Source: Lactiplantibacillus daowaiensis (GTDB taxonomy: Bacteria; Bacillota; Bacilli; Lactobacillales; Lactobacillaceae). Taken from it: 64,000 nt of DNA. Of the stretch, positions 37,423-46,525 are shown in pieces (the stretch's first letter is position 1; each line of letters begins with the position of its first letter). The notes beneath the pieces are model-generated. The model saw only the letters and a list, made by a program, of their open reading frames with translations, ran no database searches and was not told the DNA's origin. Both the position numbers and the translations under genes were made by a program. The DNA lies in contig NZ_BJDJ01000003.1 in NCBI RefSeq assembly GCF_005405085.1, positions 124,001-188,000 of the forward strand, in the 5' to 3' direction.

Positions 37423-38919
37423 GTGACAACATTAAAACGACGGGTAGCGCGTGCTATCCGGGTATTTGAAAAAATAATGCCACCACCATTACTGGCAGTG
37501 CTGATTTGTGCGTTATTAGCCGGTTATTTGACGTTTGTGCCCCCCATCAATGGGCTGGCTGATAATGGGGATTACTACCGCGCGATGTACAGCAATGGTA
37601 TTTATAAATTGTTGGGGACGCATTATAACTATTTCGGCTACGTCACTCAGAAATTTGGGTTGATGAAATATTATAACGAATATCGATCGGTGAACTTTTC
37701 ATCACAACCATTGTTTGTTAAGTTAGCAATTTGGTTGAATAAGTTATTTTATAGTAAATCCATCTTTGATATCCGCTTTATGGGACTCGTCAATTATGGG
37801 TTCTACTTAGGCAGTATTTATATGATTACCGATGCCTTTACTTATCCAGCTAAACGCTTACGAAATTATGTTATTGCTGGTTTGGTTGTCTTTATCTTTG
37901 GTGATTCGTCATTTACGTTATATTTCAATTCGTTTTTTGCAGAGCCACAAATGTTGAGCATGACGTTGTATTCTTTTGCAGCAATTTTATTATTGGCACG
38001 GCAACGTTATCGTCATCGATGGCCGTTAATTATCTTATATGCGATTAGCACGATGCTTTTGATCTCTAGCAAATCACAAAACGCACCGTTAGCATTAAGT
38101 TATGTGGTTGTTACGCTTGGTTTGTTGTTTTTACCGAACTTTAAAGCGCAACGACTTTATATCTTTGTGGGGATGGGGTTGTTATTAGTCACTGGTGGCC
38201 TGACTTATAAATTGATTGGGTCGAGTTTTACTGATATTAATCAGTATCAAGCGTTTTCCCATGGGGTCTTAACACAGACCGGTGATCCAAGCAAGGACCT
38301 AAAGAAGGGCGGAATTGATGAACAATATGCGCTCATGAAAGATCAAGATTATTACGCCAAGCAGTTTGCGACCATTCAACCCTCACAATCTTATGTGAAA
38401 AAGAACTTGTTGCCGAATTACAACTTTGCGTGGATTGTTAAGTATTATGCGACGCATTTAAAGCAGTTCGGTCGCTTAATGGATTTAACCGCCGCTGACG
38501 TCATGATTACGCAAGTCAAAGCGGTGGGGGACTATACGAAAGCTTCTGGGCAACCGGCGGGAAAACAAGTCACATTCTTTACGGGCTGGAGTCAGCTCGC
38601 AGGTGCATTCTTCCCACAAAAGTTTGCCTTTGATTGTTTGTTAGCAGTTGCAATAGCGATGGTATATGCCGTTGGTTGCTACAATGATTTGCGCAACCAT
38701 GAAAGTGAAGGTGTCTTACGCTTCTTCTTAGTTCTAGGATTATTAACGATGTTTATTTTTGTGCCAATCATTTCAATTGTAGGCGATGGCGATGCTGATT
38801 TAGCAAAACACATCTTCATGGTGCCAGTCAGTATCGACTTGATATTTATTTTGTTCGTGTCGGATATCTTAAACCATCGATTATGGCACGCTTATCATGA
38901 GGAGGATCAAACATCATGA
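37423..38919 (+). CDS. polytopic membrane protein, PssA-like (possible GT-C-type glycosyltransferase)
   Basis: 498 residues with about 10-12 membrane helices and one large outside loop near residues 265-375. After the first helix comes NGLADNGDYYRAMY, an acidic motif like those of GT-C lipid-linked-sugar transferases, which suggests it may add a sugar branch to the polymer. Listeria PssA, also a membrane protein of unknown activity, occupies the same place. GTG start behind TTTGGAGG. Overlaps the next gene by 4 bases (ATGA). Confidence 0.65.
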   Translation: MTTLKRRVARAIRVFEKIMPPPLLAVLICALLAGYLTFVPPINGLADNGDYYRAMYSNGIYKLLGTHYNYFGYVTQKFGLMKYYNEYRSVNFSSQPLFVKLAIWLNKLFYSKSIFDIRFMGLVNYGFYLGSIYMITDAFTYPAKRLRNYVIAGLVVFIFGDSSFTLYFNSFFAEPQMLSMTLYSFAAILLLARQRYRHRWPLIILYAISTMLLISSKSQNAPLALSYVVVTLGLLFLPNFKAQRLYIFVGMGLLLVTGGLTYKLIGSSFTDINQYQAFSHGVLTQTGDPSKDLKKGGIDEQYALMKDQDYYAKQFATIQPSQSYVKKNLLPNYNFAWIVKYYATHLKQFGRLMDLTAADVMITQVKAVGDYTKASGQPAGKQVTFFTGWSQLAGAFFPQKFAFDCLLAVAIAMVYAVGCYNDLRNHESEGVLRFFLVLGLLTMFIFVPIISIVGDGDADLAKHIFMVPVSIDLIFILFVSDILNHRLWHAYHEEDQTS

Positions 38920-40493
38920 AACTAAAGTGGTGCCGCTGGTTGCTAAGTATAAGTATCGTTTGGTGTGGTTGGTTATTTGCGACGCAGTTACCGGTACATG
39001 CGCAAACAACGCCAACGGTTTTGTTAGCTTACGATTTCCAAAATGTTGCCAATAACGATCAGAATAAAATTGCGGCGATTCAACGAATCTTAACCAGCTT
39101 GAATGTGCAGGTCAAAACTGAAGCAATAGCCGATTATCAGGCCGGCGATATGCAAAAATATACTGGTGTGATCACATTGATCAATTGGCCCCAGACTAAG
39201 CTCAATAATGCTGCCTTTGAACGTGATCGACAGCACTTTAAAGGGATTAAGTTGCACATTGGTCAAAACTTGACTGCGACGGAAGCAGCAGGGTTACAAG
39301 CAAAACGGCAAATGCTGTACCATCAGCAACTAATGTTACAAAATCATGCTGGTAGCATTCATCAATTATTAGCATTCAGTGAAACCATGTTGACGCTGAA
39401 GCAGCTGCCAGCTAAGGCCCAAACGATTGGCTATTTAAAAAGCCAGTCAGTTGATCAGCGACAATATCCGTATGGCACGATTGTCGGTCAGCAAGGGTAT
39501 TTACCGTATTTTTCAACTGGCGGGTATAGCTTAGTCTTAGCCGCCCAAACATTGGCTAAATTATTTGGTCAAGTCGGCCATTACCAACCGCTTTTAACGA
39601 TTACAAAAGTTACCCCTTATTCTAAAATGGCGGTGTTAGAGCGACTCAGCCGGGATTTGTATCAACGGGGGATTCCGTTTGCCATCAGCACGACGACGGT
39701 GGGGGCCAATGGACACTTTAAAGCCTATCAGCGCTTTGCTAAAGTATTACGGCTAGTTGAAAATCGTGGGGGCGTCATCTTCTTAAAGACGCCCGCAGTC
39801 GGTGGGGTCACTGCTAGCAGTGGTCCCGGGTTAGCAACGTTAATGGATGATTATCTCGTTCAATTTGCACAGAATCAAGTTTTTCCGGTCGGTATTAGTA
39901 CCTCGGCGTATTGGAATCAGGATCGGATTTATCGCAACTATGCGTTAAAAAAAGCGGATCATGTCTTGTTGTTGCCTAATCCGACTAATCCGGTGTATGC
40001 CAAGCAAGACAACCAATCGATGGTCTTTAAACAAAGTATCTATGGTTTAGATGCTGCTTCACTCGAAACAGTGGCCAAAGGGTCATCGTTAGGGCAATTG
40101 GCATTAGACTTTCCAATGCCCACAGCGGTGACTTTCACCATGCCGAATAGTCTGAAAAGTTTAAAAAATATGGAGCGGCGGATTACCAAGTTGAACTATC
40201 AATGGTTCAATCCAGCCACTCAAGGGACGACAACAAAGATTACGAGTGGGACGGCCACTTTTGAGTTTCAGCATGGCACTTACTTTTTAAATGGGCAAGC
40301 CACGACGATTAAAACCGGGGTGACTAAAGCAAAGACCCTTGCGCCAGTGAAACCGACGGAATTATGGGTCAATCGCTTCTTTAAAACGCAAGGAACCGTG
40401 TTATTAGTATTTTTTGTCGTCACGTTTGCCGTCTTTATCCTGTTTATATTCGTCGGTCGGCGCGTTTATTTGAACATGTTTAAACGTAAATAA
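38916..40493 (+). CDS. DUF2334/polysaccharide-deacetylase-like secreted membrane protein (PssB-like)
   Basis: 525 residues: signal peptide (cleavage likely after PVHA, residue 29), an extracellular region and a C-terminal membrane helix near 490-515 with a Lys/Arg end. Residues about 225-330 follow the DUF2334 layout (LERLSRDLYQRGIPFAIS... then ENRGGVIFLKT), which is a deacetylase fold. The expected Asp-Asp metal pair at the first strand reads KVTPYS and the usual HG motif reads LKT, so the catalytic residues appear lost. It may be structural or bind glycan. Role inferred from position and from Listeria PssB. Confidence 0.65.
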   Translation: MKLKWCRWLLSISIVWCGWLFATQLPVHAQTTPTVLLAYDFQNVANNDQNKIAAIQRILTSLNVQVKTEAIADYQAGDMQKYTGVITLINWPQTKLNNAAFERDRQHFKGIKLHIGQNLTATEAAGLQAKRQMLYHQQLMLQNHAGSIHQLLAFSETMLTLKQLPAKAQTIGYLKSQSVDQRQYPYGTIVGQQGYLPYFSTGGYSLVLAAQTLAKLFGQVGHYQPLLTITKVTPYSKMAVLERLSRDLYQRGIPFAISTTTVGANGHFKAYQRFAKVLRLVENRGGVIFLKTPAVGGVTASSGPGLATLMDDYLVQFAQNQVFPVGISTSAYWNQDRIYRNYALKKADHVLLLPNPTNPVYAKQDNQSMVFKQSIYGLDAASLETVAKGSSLGQLALDFPMPTAVTFTMPNSLKSLKNMERRITKLNYQWFNPATQGTTTKITSGTATFEFQHGTYFLNGQATTIKTGVTKAKTLAPVKPTELWVNRFFKTQGTVLLVFFVVTFAVFILFIFVGRRVYLNMFKRK

Positions 40494-40546
40494 GGTTAGG
40501 AGGGGTTTTAATCTCTATTTTAGATGGCTTTTTATTTGTTGCGATT

Positions 40547-41764
40547 TTGGCAATTTGGGGTATTTTGGTGGTAAACGTTATTTTGACGATTGCCGGTTAC
40601 GTGAATTACTTGCAGAAATCACGGCAACCAGAACCTAAATTACCAGCAGAAGTCCCGTTTGTCTCGATCATGGTACCCGCATATAATGAAGGTATCGTGA
40701 TTGTGAAGACCCTCCAATCCTTACTTAACTTTGACTATCCGCATGATCGGTATGAAATCATTGTTATTAATGATAATTCGGATGACAATTCCGCTGAATT
40801 GTTAGCACGCATGCAAACCTTATATCCGCATCGAAATTTAGAAGTTATCAATACGGATAAAGTGACTGGTGGTAAGGGAAAATCAAATGCGTTAAACATC
40901 GGGCTAAAAAGGGCTCGGGGGTCTTTGATTTCGATCTATGATGCGGATAATACCCCACAAGCTAGCGCATTACGGTATTTGGTTGCCGAATTAATGAGTG
41001 ATGACCATTTAGCTGCCGTAATCGGTAAGTTTCGGACGCGTAATAAAAATGCGTCGTTATTAACGCGGTTTATTAATATTGAAACCTTGTCTTTTCAGTG
41101 GATGGCCCAAGCTGGCCGAGAAAAGTTGTTTAAATTGTGTACGATTCCCGGCACCAATTATGTGATTCGACGGGATATTTTGGAGAAAATTGGTGGCTGG
41201 GATGTTAAGGCCCTAGCTGAGGATACTGAAATTAGCTTTCGGGTGTATCGAATGGGCTATCGGATTCGATTCCAACCACTAGCAGTGACGTGGGAACAAG
41301 AGCCGCAAACGCTTGATGTTTGGTTTCATCAACGCACTCGTTGGGTCAAAGGCAATATTTATGTTATTTTGAAAAATGCGCGGTTAGTCTTCACAAAGAC
41401 TGGTCGCCCGATTCGGTTTGATTTACTGTACTTTTTAGCAATTTATTTTCTATTGATGACATCGTTGATTCTATCAGACACGATGTTTGTCTTATCAGTT
41501 GCCGGGGTAGCGCATTCGGATTTAATTGGGTTTAGCAACGCGTTGTGGTTAATGGCCGTGTTAACTTTCGTTATCAGCACATTTGTGACGATTACGACCG
41601 AAAAAGGTGAGATGACATTTGCCAATTTAATGATCATTATTTTTATGTATTTAGTTTATAGTCAGATGTGGTTAGCCGTTGCGGCACATGGAATGGTGGG
41701 GTATATACGTGAACAAGTTTTTCATCAACAAGCCAAATGGTACAAAACAAAACGGTATCAATAA
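40547..41764 (+). CDS. processive family 2 glycosyltransferase (PssC/PgaC/BcsA-like synthase)
   Basis: Membrane synthase of the polymer. Numbered from TTG 40547: VPAYNEG at 43-49, NDNSDD at 75-80, TGGKGKSNA, the DxD motif DADN at 132-135, the catalytic acid in ALAEDTE at 222-228, and QRTRW at 262-266, the full D,D,D,QxxRW set of a processive enzyme. One N-terminal and about four C-terminal helices; no PilZ domain. The start is uncertain: TTG 40547 is the first ordinary start codon, but the ribosome site AGGAGGGG (40498-40505) is 40 bases upstream and points to an in-frame ATC at 40511 or ATT at 40517. Confidence 0.9.
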   Translation: MAIWGILVVNVILTIAGYVNYLQKSRQPEPKLPAEVPFVSIMVPAYNEGIVIVKTLQSLLNFDYPHDRYEIIVINDNSDDNSAELLARMQTLYPHRNLEVINTDKVTGGKGKSNALNIGLKRARGSLISIYDADNTPQASALRYLVAELMSDDHLAAVIGKFRTRNKNASLLTRFINIETLSFQWMAQAGREKLFKLCTIPGTNYVIRRDILEKIGGWDVKALAEDTEISFRVYRMGYRIRFQPLAVTWEQEPQTLDVWFHQRTRWVKGNIYVILKNARLVFTKTGRPIRFDLLYFLAIYFLLMTSLILSDTMFVLSVAGVAHSDLIGFSNALWLMAVLTFVISTFVTITTEKGEMTFANLMIIIFMYLVYSQMWLAVAAHGMVGYIREQVFHQQAKWYKTKRYQ

Positions 41765-43901
41765 GTGGTGTCAACTCGTGATGGTGTTTGTCTTAGTTGC
41801 AGCCTTGGGTCTCAGTTCATTAGCACTACCAACCGAAACAGCAACTGCCGAAACGACGACTAAAACGACCACTAAGCAGCAACAAAAAAAGGCCAAAAGT
41901 AAAGCCAACTTAAAGTCGTACACGCAAGCCTTTCAAAATGCGACGACGACTTTATCGGGGCGCTCGGTTGAAGCCAATATGTATTTTATTAAAATGGATT
42001 ATTGGCGTGTGAAAAAAGTGACCTTGAACTTGAATTTTCAGATTTCGCAATTAGCGAATCGGCAAACGTCAGATATTACCTTGTCACTGAATGGCACTAA
42101 GTTTTATTCATTTCGACCACAAAAACGGACGGGATTACAGACCAAAGCGATTTCGGTACCGTTACGGTTGATTCAAGGTGAAAATCAATTAAAAATTAGT
42201 GGTCAAATTTTAAACAAGGCTGGCAATAAACAATATCAATTAGCCCAAACACCAGCCAATTGGTTAACGATTTATGATGGGGCTAATGTCAATTTCCAGT
42301 ACTATTTGCAGCCACCAACGCAAGCTATCAAGTCATTTTACGCGCATTTTTCTGGGACTGATACGATTGCTTATGAAAATTCAGTAATCACGTTACCTAA
42401 GCAGGCTGGTAATGGTGAGCTGACTGCAGCAATGTATGCATTATCGGGTGAAGCACGAACGATTACGACCGAAAATTCGCAAATCCAAGTGACGACTTTT
42501 GATAATGCCGCTGCTAAAAAGAGTGCGTATAATCTGGTGATTGCACGTTATGATCACTTACCGGCGCGTTTTAAGCGACTGCTCAGTCGCAAGCAACTTC
42601 AGCAGCGCGCTGCCATCAAAACGGTCTATCAAGGTAACAAGCACTACTTAATTGTGACCGCACCGACGGATAGCTTGTTGAAGAAGGCCAGTCGCTTTAT
42701 TGCCAATCAGGAATTAATGCAAGAGACGCAAGCTAGCACCAAGTATGTGAGCGATCAGACGCGGACTTATACGTCGGAATTACAATATGATGGTAGTTAT
42801 CAGCTAACAAGTAGCGATGATACATTAACTGGGTCTCAGCATCAATCAAGTACGTATTTTGTCAGTTTACCAGTTGATCGGACGAATGCCGATGGCTCCC
42901 AGATTCGCATTCATTTTCGGTATGCCAAGAATCTGAATTTCAAGCGGGCATTAGCGACGGTTTATTTGAATGGCAGTCCTTTAGGAAGTAAAAAGTTAAC
43001 GGCGGCTCACGCCGATAATGATAGTTTAACGGTCACCTTGCCTAAAGGCCAAGCACTGGGACACACGTTTACGATCCAAGTGGCATTCGATCTTGAAATG
43101 AAGGATCAAAGTAGTTCCGACAATGCTCAAACACCATGGGCGACGATTGAATCGGATTCCAAAGCTTATATCAAGTCCAAGCCGGTTAGTGATTTATTAT
43201 TTACAAATTATCCGAACTTGTTCTTAAAAAATGACACATTCAATAATATTGCGGTCGTACGACCGAAGACACTGACCAGTTATGACTATCAGACGCTAAC
43301 TAACATTTTCAATTTGATTGGTAATTATGCGCAAAGTAATACCGGTAACGTACAGTTTTATACGCAAAAACCAAGCAAATCCGTGTTAAAAAATAGCAAC
43401 GTCATCGCGTTTGGGACACCCCAACAAAATCAGTTCATCAAAGATTTGAATTCGAAGTTATACTTCAAGTTTGGCAGTGGTGATCATGGTTTTGTTTCTA
43501 ATGAAAAATTGAGTATTGAACAACAATATGGTCAAAATATTGGGACGGCCCAGCTACTGCGGTCACCATATAATGCCAGTTCAGGCTTGTTAGTCGTGAC
43601 GGCTGGGAAATCAAGCGATGTCTATCGCGCCTCAACGCAGCTTAACTTCCAACGTAATATTGCCCAATATAAGGGCGATGCAATCGTGGTCGATCGTGAT
43701 AATAATCATTACAACTATCGGTTTAAGAAGCGTAAGTCAGTCGATGATCAAGTGAGTGTGAAGACTGTGATTTCGAAAAATTCGAAGTTGGTGATTTATC
43801 TGGTGATCGCATTAGCGGTACTGGTCTTAATTGCTTTTGCAGCTTTCTTAATTCTACGCAAAAATGGCTTAATGACACGAAAGGGGCGGCGACATGAATG
43901 A
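41709..43901 (+). CDS. BcsB-like membrane-anchored polysaccharide export/regulatory protein (PssD-like)
   Basis: About 730 residues: signal peptide or anchor near 20-40, a low-complexity Thr/Lys stretch (about 45-70), two successive beta-rich carbohydrate-binding plus flavodoxin-like modules typical of BcsB, and a C-terminal membrane helix near 695-720 ending in basic residues. BcsB proteins sit outside the membrane and guide the polymer leaving the synthase. The GTG at 41709, with GGTGGGG upstream and inside the synthase gene, is preferred to an ATG at 41679. It overlaps both neighbours (56 and 8 bases). Confidence 0.8.
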   Translation: MNKFFINKPNGTKQNGINKWCQLVMVFVLVAALGLSSLALPTETATAETTTKTTTKQQQKKAKSKANLKSYTQAFQNATTTLSGRSVEANMYFIKMDYWRVKKVTLNLNFQISQLANRQTSDITLSLNGTKFYSFRPQKRTGLQTKAISVPLRLIQGENQLKISGQILNKAGNKQYQLAQTPANWLTIYDGANVNFQYYLQPPTQAIKSFYAHFSGTDTIAYENSVITLPKQAGNGELTAAMYALSGEARTITTENSQIQVTTFDNAAAKKSAYNLVIARYDHLPARFKRLLSRKQLQQRAAIKTVYQGNKHYLIVTAPTDSLLKKASRFIANQELMQETQASTKYVSDQTRTYTSELQYDGSYQLTSSDDTLTGSQHQSSTYFVSLPVDRTNADGSQIRIHFRYAKNLNFKRALATVYLNGSPLGSKKLTAAHADNDSLTVTLPKGQALGHTFTIQVAFDLEMKDQSSSDNAQTPWATIESDSKAYIKSKPVSDLLFTNYPNLFLKNDTFNNIAVVRPKTLTSYDYQTLTNIFNLIGNYAQSNTGNVQFYTQKPSKSVLKNSNVIAFGTPQQNQFIKDLNSKLYFKFGSGDHGFVSNEKLSIEQQYGQNIGTAQLLRSPYNASSGLLVVTAGKSSDVYRASTQLNFQRNIAQYKGDAIVVDRDNNHYNYRFKKRKSVDDQVSVKTVISKNSKLVIYLVIALAVLVLIAFAAFLILRKNGLMTRKGRRHE

Positions 43902-44751
43902 CGATCAACGCTCAGCTGTAATGGCTGATATCTACTTGTTGTTGTTTTTAGCACTGTTTAGTGTCACGGCGGTCTTAATGACGTTGACGAATGACTTGAC
44001 CTTAAATACGATTTATTTAGGGCTGACACTAGTCATGATTTTGATGACATACTTTTTTGGCGCGATTACCGGGTTAACAGCCAACTTGATCTTTATTTTT
44101 GCCCAAGCCGTTGTGATGATTTATATCAATTCAACACATCATTCAGAAATCCCGATGATCATGGTTTTTTGGCTAATTATGCCGTTATTGTTATCGGCAA
44201 CCTTTTATGGCATGACGCGGCGGTTGACCTTACTGCAAACGGCCAACGCTAAGTTACGGGCCGATATCATGAAGCGCGGGGCTTTTGATGAACGAACCGA
44301 TTTGCGAACGACGGTGGCATATATTCAAGATGCGCAAGTCTTTATTGAAACCAACCGCCGTTTTCAATTACCCGTAACGACCGTGATCATTCGGATTCGC
44401 TACTTCAATGAAATTAAACGAATGATGAGTGAGCAACAGTTTTCTGATTTATTACGGTTGACGTCGGATACGATTGCGGCCACGACCCGGGATAATGATA
44501 TTACGTATTCACTAGATCAAGAGAATCCCACTTGGGCGATCTTATTGTTCTCCGATACGCCGGGCGCCCAAATTGCCGCTGATCGAATTAAGGCGGCTTT
44601 TGATAAACGACTTAAAGAATCGGTGAGTTTAAGTTCACTGGAAATTTTGATGGTCGTGGGGATTGCCAGTTGGGATCCCGACAAGATGAAGAGTCCATAT
44701 GACTTTATGAATACCGGGATTAAAGAAACTGAATATGATGTCGCCGGTTAA
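43894..44751 (+). CDS. membrane c-di-GMP receptor with degenerate GGDEF domain (PssE-like)
   Basis: 285 residues: about four membrane helices (residues 11-108), a short charged helix, then a GGDEF fold from about 130. The catalytic GGDEF is replaced by DQENP (208-212), so it cannot make c-di-GMP. The inhibitory-site motif RDND (199-202) is intact, with the canonical 5-residue spacing to the dead active site. This is the pattern of receptors such as Listeria PssE and Pseudomonas PelD. It probably gates the synthase two genes upstream on c-di-GMP binding. Last gene of the cluster. Confidence 0.85.
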   Translation: MNDDQRSAVMADIYLLLFLALFSVTAVLMTLTNDLTLNTIYLGLTLVMILMTYFFGAITGLTANLIFIFAQAVVMIYINSTHHSEIPMIMVFWLIMPLLLSATFYGMTRRLTLLQTANAKLRADIMKRGAFDERTDLRTTVAYIQDAQVFIETNRRFQLPVTTVIIRIRYFNEIKRMMSEQQFSDLLRLTSDTIAATTRDNDITYSLDQENPTWAILLFSDTPGAQIAADRIKAAFDKRLKESVSLSSLEILMVVGIASWDPDKMKSPYDFMNTGIKETEYDVAG

Positions 44752-44786
44752 ACCGTGACTTTTTCAGTTGTGTACAAACAAGTTAG

Positions 44787-44815
44787 TCGACAAACGTAAA
44801 TTTTGGGGGTATATT
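44787..44815 (+). promoter_or_regulatory. trxB promoter
   Basis: TCGACA, 17-base spacer, TATATT, 47 bases before the start codon. It separates trxB from the polysaccharide cluster. Confidence 0.6.
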
Positions 44816-44862
44816 AAGCCACATAGGAATTTGAGGCATTTAGCGAAAGGGGTCTTTTAGAC

Positions 44863-45801
44863 ATGGCAAAGCGTTACGACGTGATTATCATTGGTGCCGG
44901 TCCCGCGGGGATGACGGCAGCTTTATATGCATCACGCGCCAACTTATCAGTGTTACTGTTAGATCGCGGTATTTACGGTGGTCAGATGAACAACACCGCC
45001 GCAATTGAAAATTATCCGGGGTTCAAATCGGTCTTAGGACCTGACTTAGCCAAGGACATGTATGAATCGTCAACCCAATTTGGGGCTGAATATGCTTACG
45101 GCAGTGTTGAATCGGTTGAAGACCAAGGTGACATTAAGGTCGTTAAAACGGATTCTGACACGTTTGAAACCAAAGCAATCATTATCGGGACGGGTTCTGA
45201 ATATCGGAAACTCGGGGTTCCTGGTGAAGATACTTATGGTGGCCGGGGTGTCTCATACTGCGCGGTTTGTGATGGGGCGTTCTTCCGTAACAAGCACGTC
45301 GTTGTCGTTGGTGGTGGTGACTCTGCCATTGAAGAAGGCACTTATTTAACCCAATTAGCAGCAAAAGTGACGGTTATTCACCGGCGCGATCAATTACGGG
45401 CTCAAAAGATTTTGCAAGACCGGGCATTTGCCAATGATAAGATGGAATTTGTCTGGAACAGCAATGTGACTGAGATTGTTGGTGACGATAAGAAGGTCAC
45501 GGCCGTTAAAGTTAACAATAACAAGACTGGTGAAGACAGTGAGATTGCCGTTGATGGCGTCTTCATCTATGTCGGCATCAACCCAATCACCAAGCCATTT
45601 ACTAACCTCGGGATTACCGATGAAAATGGCTGGATTGAAACTAACGATCACATGGAAACTAAAGTCCCAGGTATCTTTGCGATTGGCGATGTTCGTAAGA
45701 AGGACCTCCGTCAAGTTGCGACCGCTGTTGGTGAAGGTGGGACTGCTGGTCAACAAGTTTATAACTACATTACCGCATTAGGAGACAAAGCGCGCGTTTA
45801 A
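44863..45801 (+). CDS. trxB: TrxB, thioredoxin-disulfide reductase
   Basis: FAD/NADPH enzyme that keeps thioredoxin reduced. 312 residues: FAD loop GAGPAGMTAALYA at 11-23, redox pair CAVC in SYCAVCDGAFF near 134-144, NADPH loop GGGDSAIEEG, and FAIGDV near the C-terminus. Ribosome site AAAGGGG. Confidence 0.98.
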   Translation: MAKRYDVIIIGAGPAGMTAALYASRANLSVLLLDRGIYGGQMNNTAAIENYPGFKSVLGPDLAKDMYESSTQFGAEYAYGSVESVEDQGDIKVVKTDSDTFETKAIIIGTGSEYRKLGVPGEDTYGGRGVSYCAVCDGAFFRNKHVVVVGGGDSAIEEGTYLTQLAAKVTVIHRRDQLRAQKILQDRAFANDKMEFVWNSNVTEIVGDDKKVTAVKVNNNKTGEDSEIAVDGVFIYVGINPITKPFTNLGITDENGWIETNDHMETKVPGIFAIGDVRKKDLRQVATAVGEGGTAGQQVYNYITALGDKARV

Positions 45802-45826
45802 TGGCGCCTGGACTAGTGCTGCATAC

Positions 45827-45876
45827 AAATGGCCGCCTGATGGCATATTGATTGTCATCAGGCGGCCATTTTTTTG
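45827..45876. terminator. terminator between trxB and the DUF421 gene
   Basis: Perfect 16-bp stem (AAATGGCCGCCTGATG and its complement) with a 13-base loop and a long T run. Both genes converge on it. Confidence 0.92.
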
Positions 45877-45886
45877 TTGGGGATAC

Positions 45887-46519
45887 TTAATGTTGATAAG
45901 GAAACAGCAATAGCTGCTGGTTGGTATAAGTCCCTAGATAAATATCACTGATTTCGTAGTGTTTGGCAGCTAACTGTGCGTCCAACCAAGCACGGTCATG
46001 TTGACTAGTGGCTAACGCATCGACATTGAGCTGACCGTCGACGATCAGTGGGTACTTGATGGCATCGTCGCCAACTTGAGTAATCGTCAATTGACCGTTT
46101 TGTTCCAGAACGGCGCGTTTGACATAGCGAATGTCGGTAATGCCTTCGGTACGTAAGCGAAAGGTTAAATCGTTAGCGCTCATCCCATTTTTTAAAGCAG
46201 TCGCTACCATGAGTTCACCGTTTTTGATCAAAAGTTGCGGCTTGCCGTCGATCAGTTGTTTTAAGTAACGATTGTGGTGGGTCAAAAAGCGTAAGACCAA
46301 AACGAGAATCGTCCAAATCAGTAAGACCAAAATATATTGCAAGACCGTGACACTAGTACTATAAATCATGCCACCGACGATTGCCCCGAGCACATAGTTT
46401 TGGACTTGATCTAAAGCACTGATGGGTGCTAAATTGCTCTTTCCAGACAAGTTAATTTGTAAAATAATCGTTAATAGACCTAGTGCTAATTTAATGGTGA
46501 CATCCCAATATGAGAACAT
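45887..46519 (-). CDS. DUF421 (YetF-like) membrane protein
   Basis: 210 residues: three N-terminal membrane helices (to about residue 80) and a soluble two-lobe C-terminal domain with the conserved KNGELMVATALKNGMSANDL and LRTEGITDIRYVKRAVLEQNG stretches (residues about 98-145). Members include spore and envelope proteins of unknown activity. It forms a two-gene unit with the DUF3290 protein upstream, a pairing that recurs in lactobacilli. Confidence 0.87.
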   Translation of the reverse strand: MFSYWDVTIKLALGLLTIILQINLSGKSNLAPISALDQVQNYVLGAIVGGMIYSTSVTVLQYILVLLIWTILVLVLRFLTHHNRYLKQLIDGKPQLLIKNGELMVATALKNGMSANDLTFRLRTEGITDIRYVKRAVLEQNGQLTITQVGDDAIKYPLIVDGQLNVDALATSQHDRAWLDAQLAAKHYEISDIYLGTYTNQQLLLFPYQH

Positions 46520-46525
46520 TTAGCT

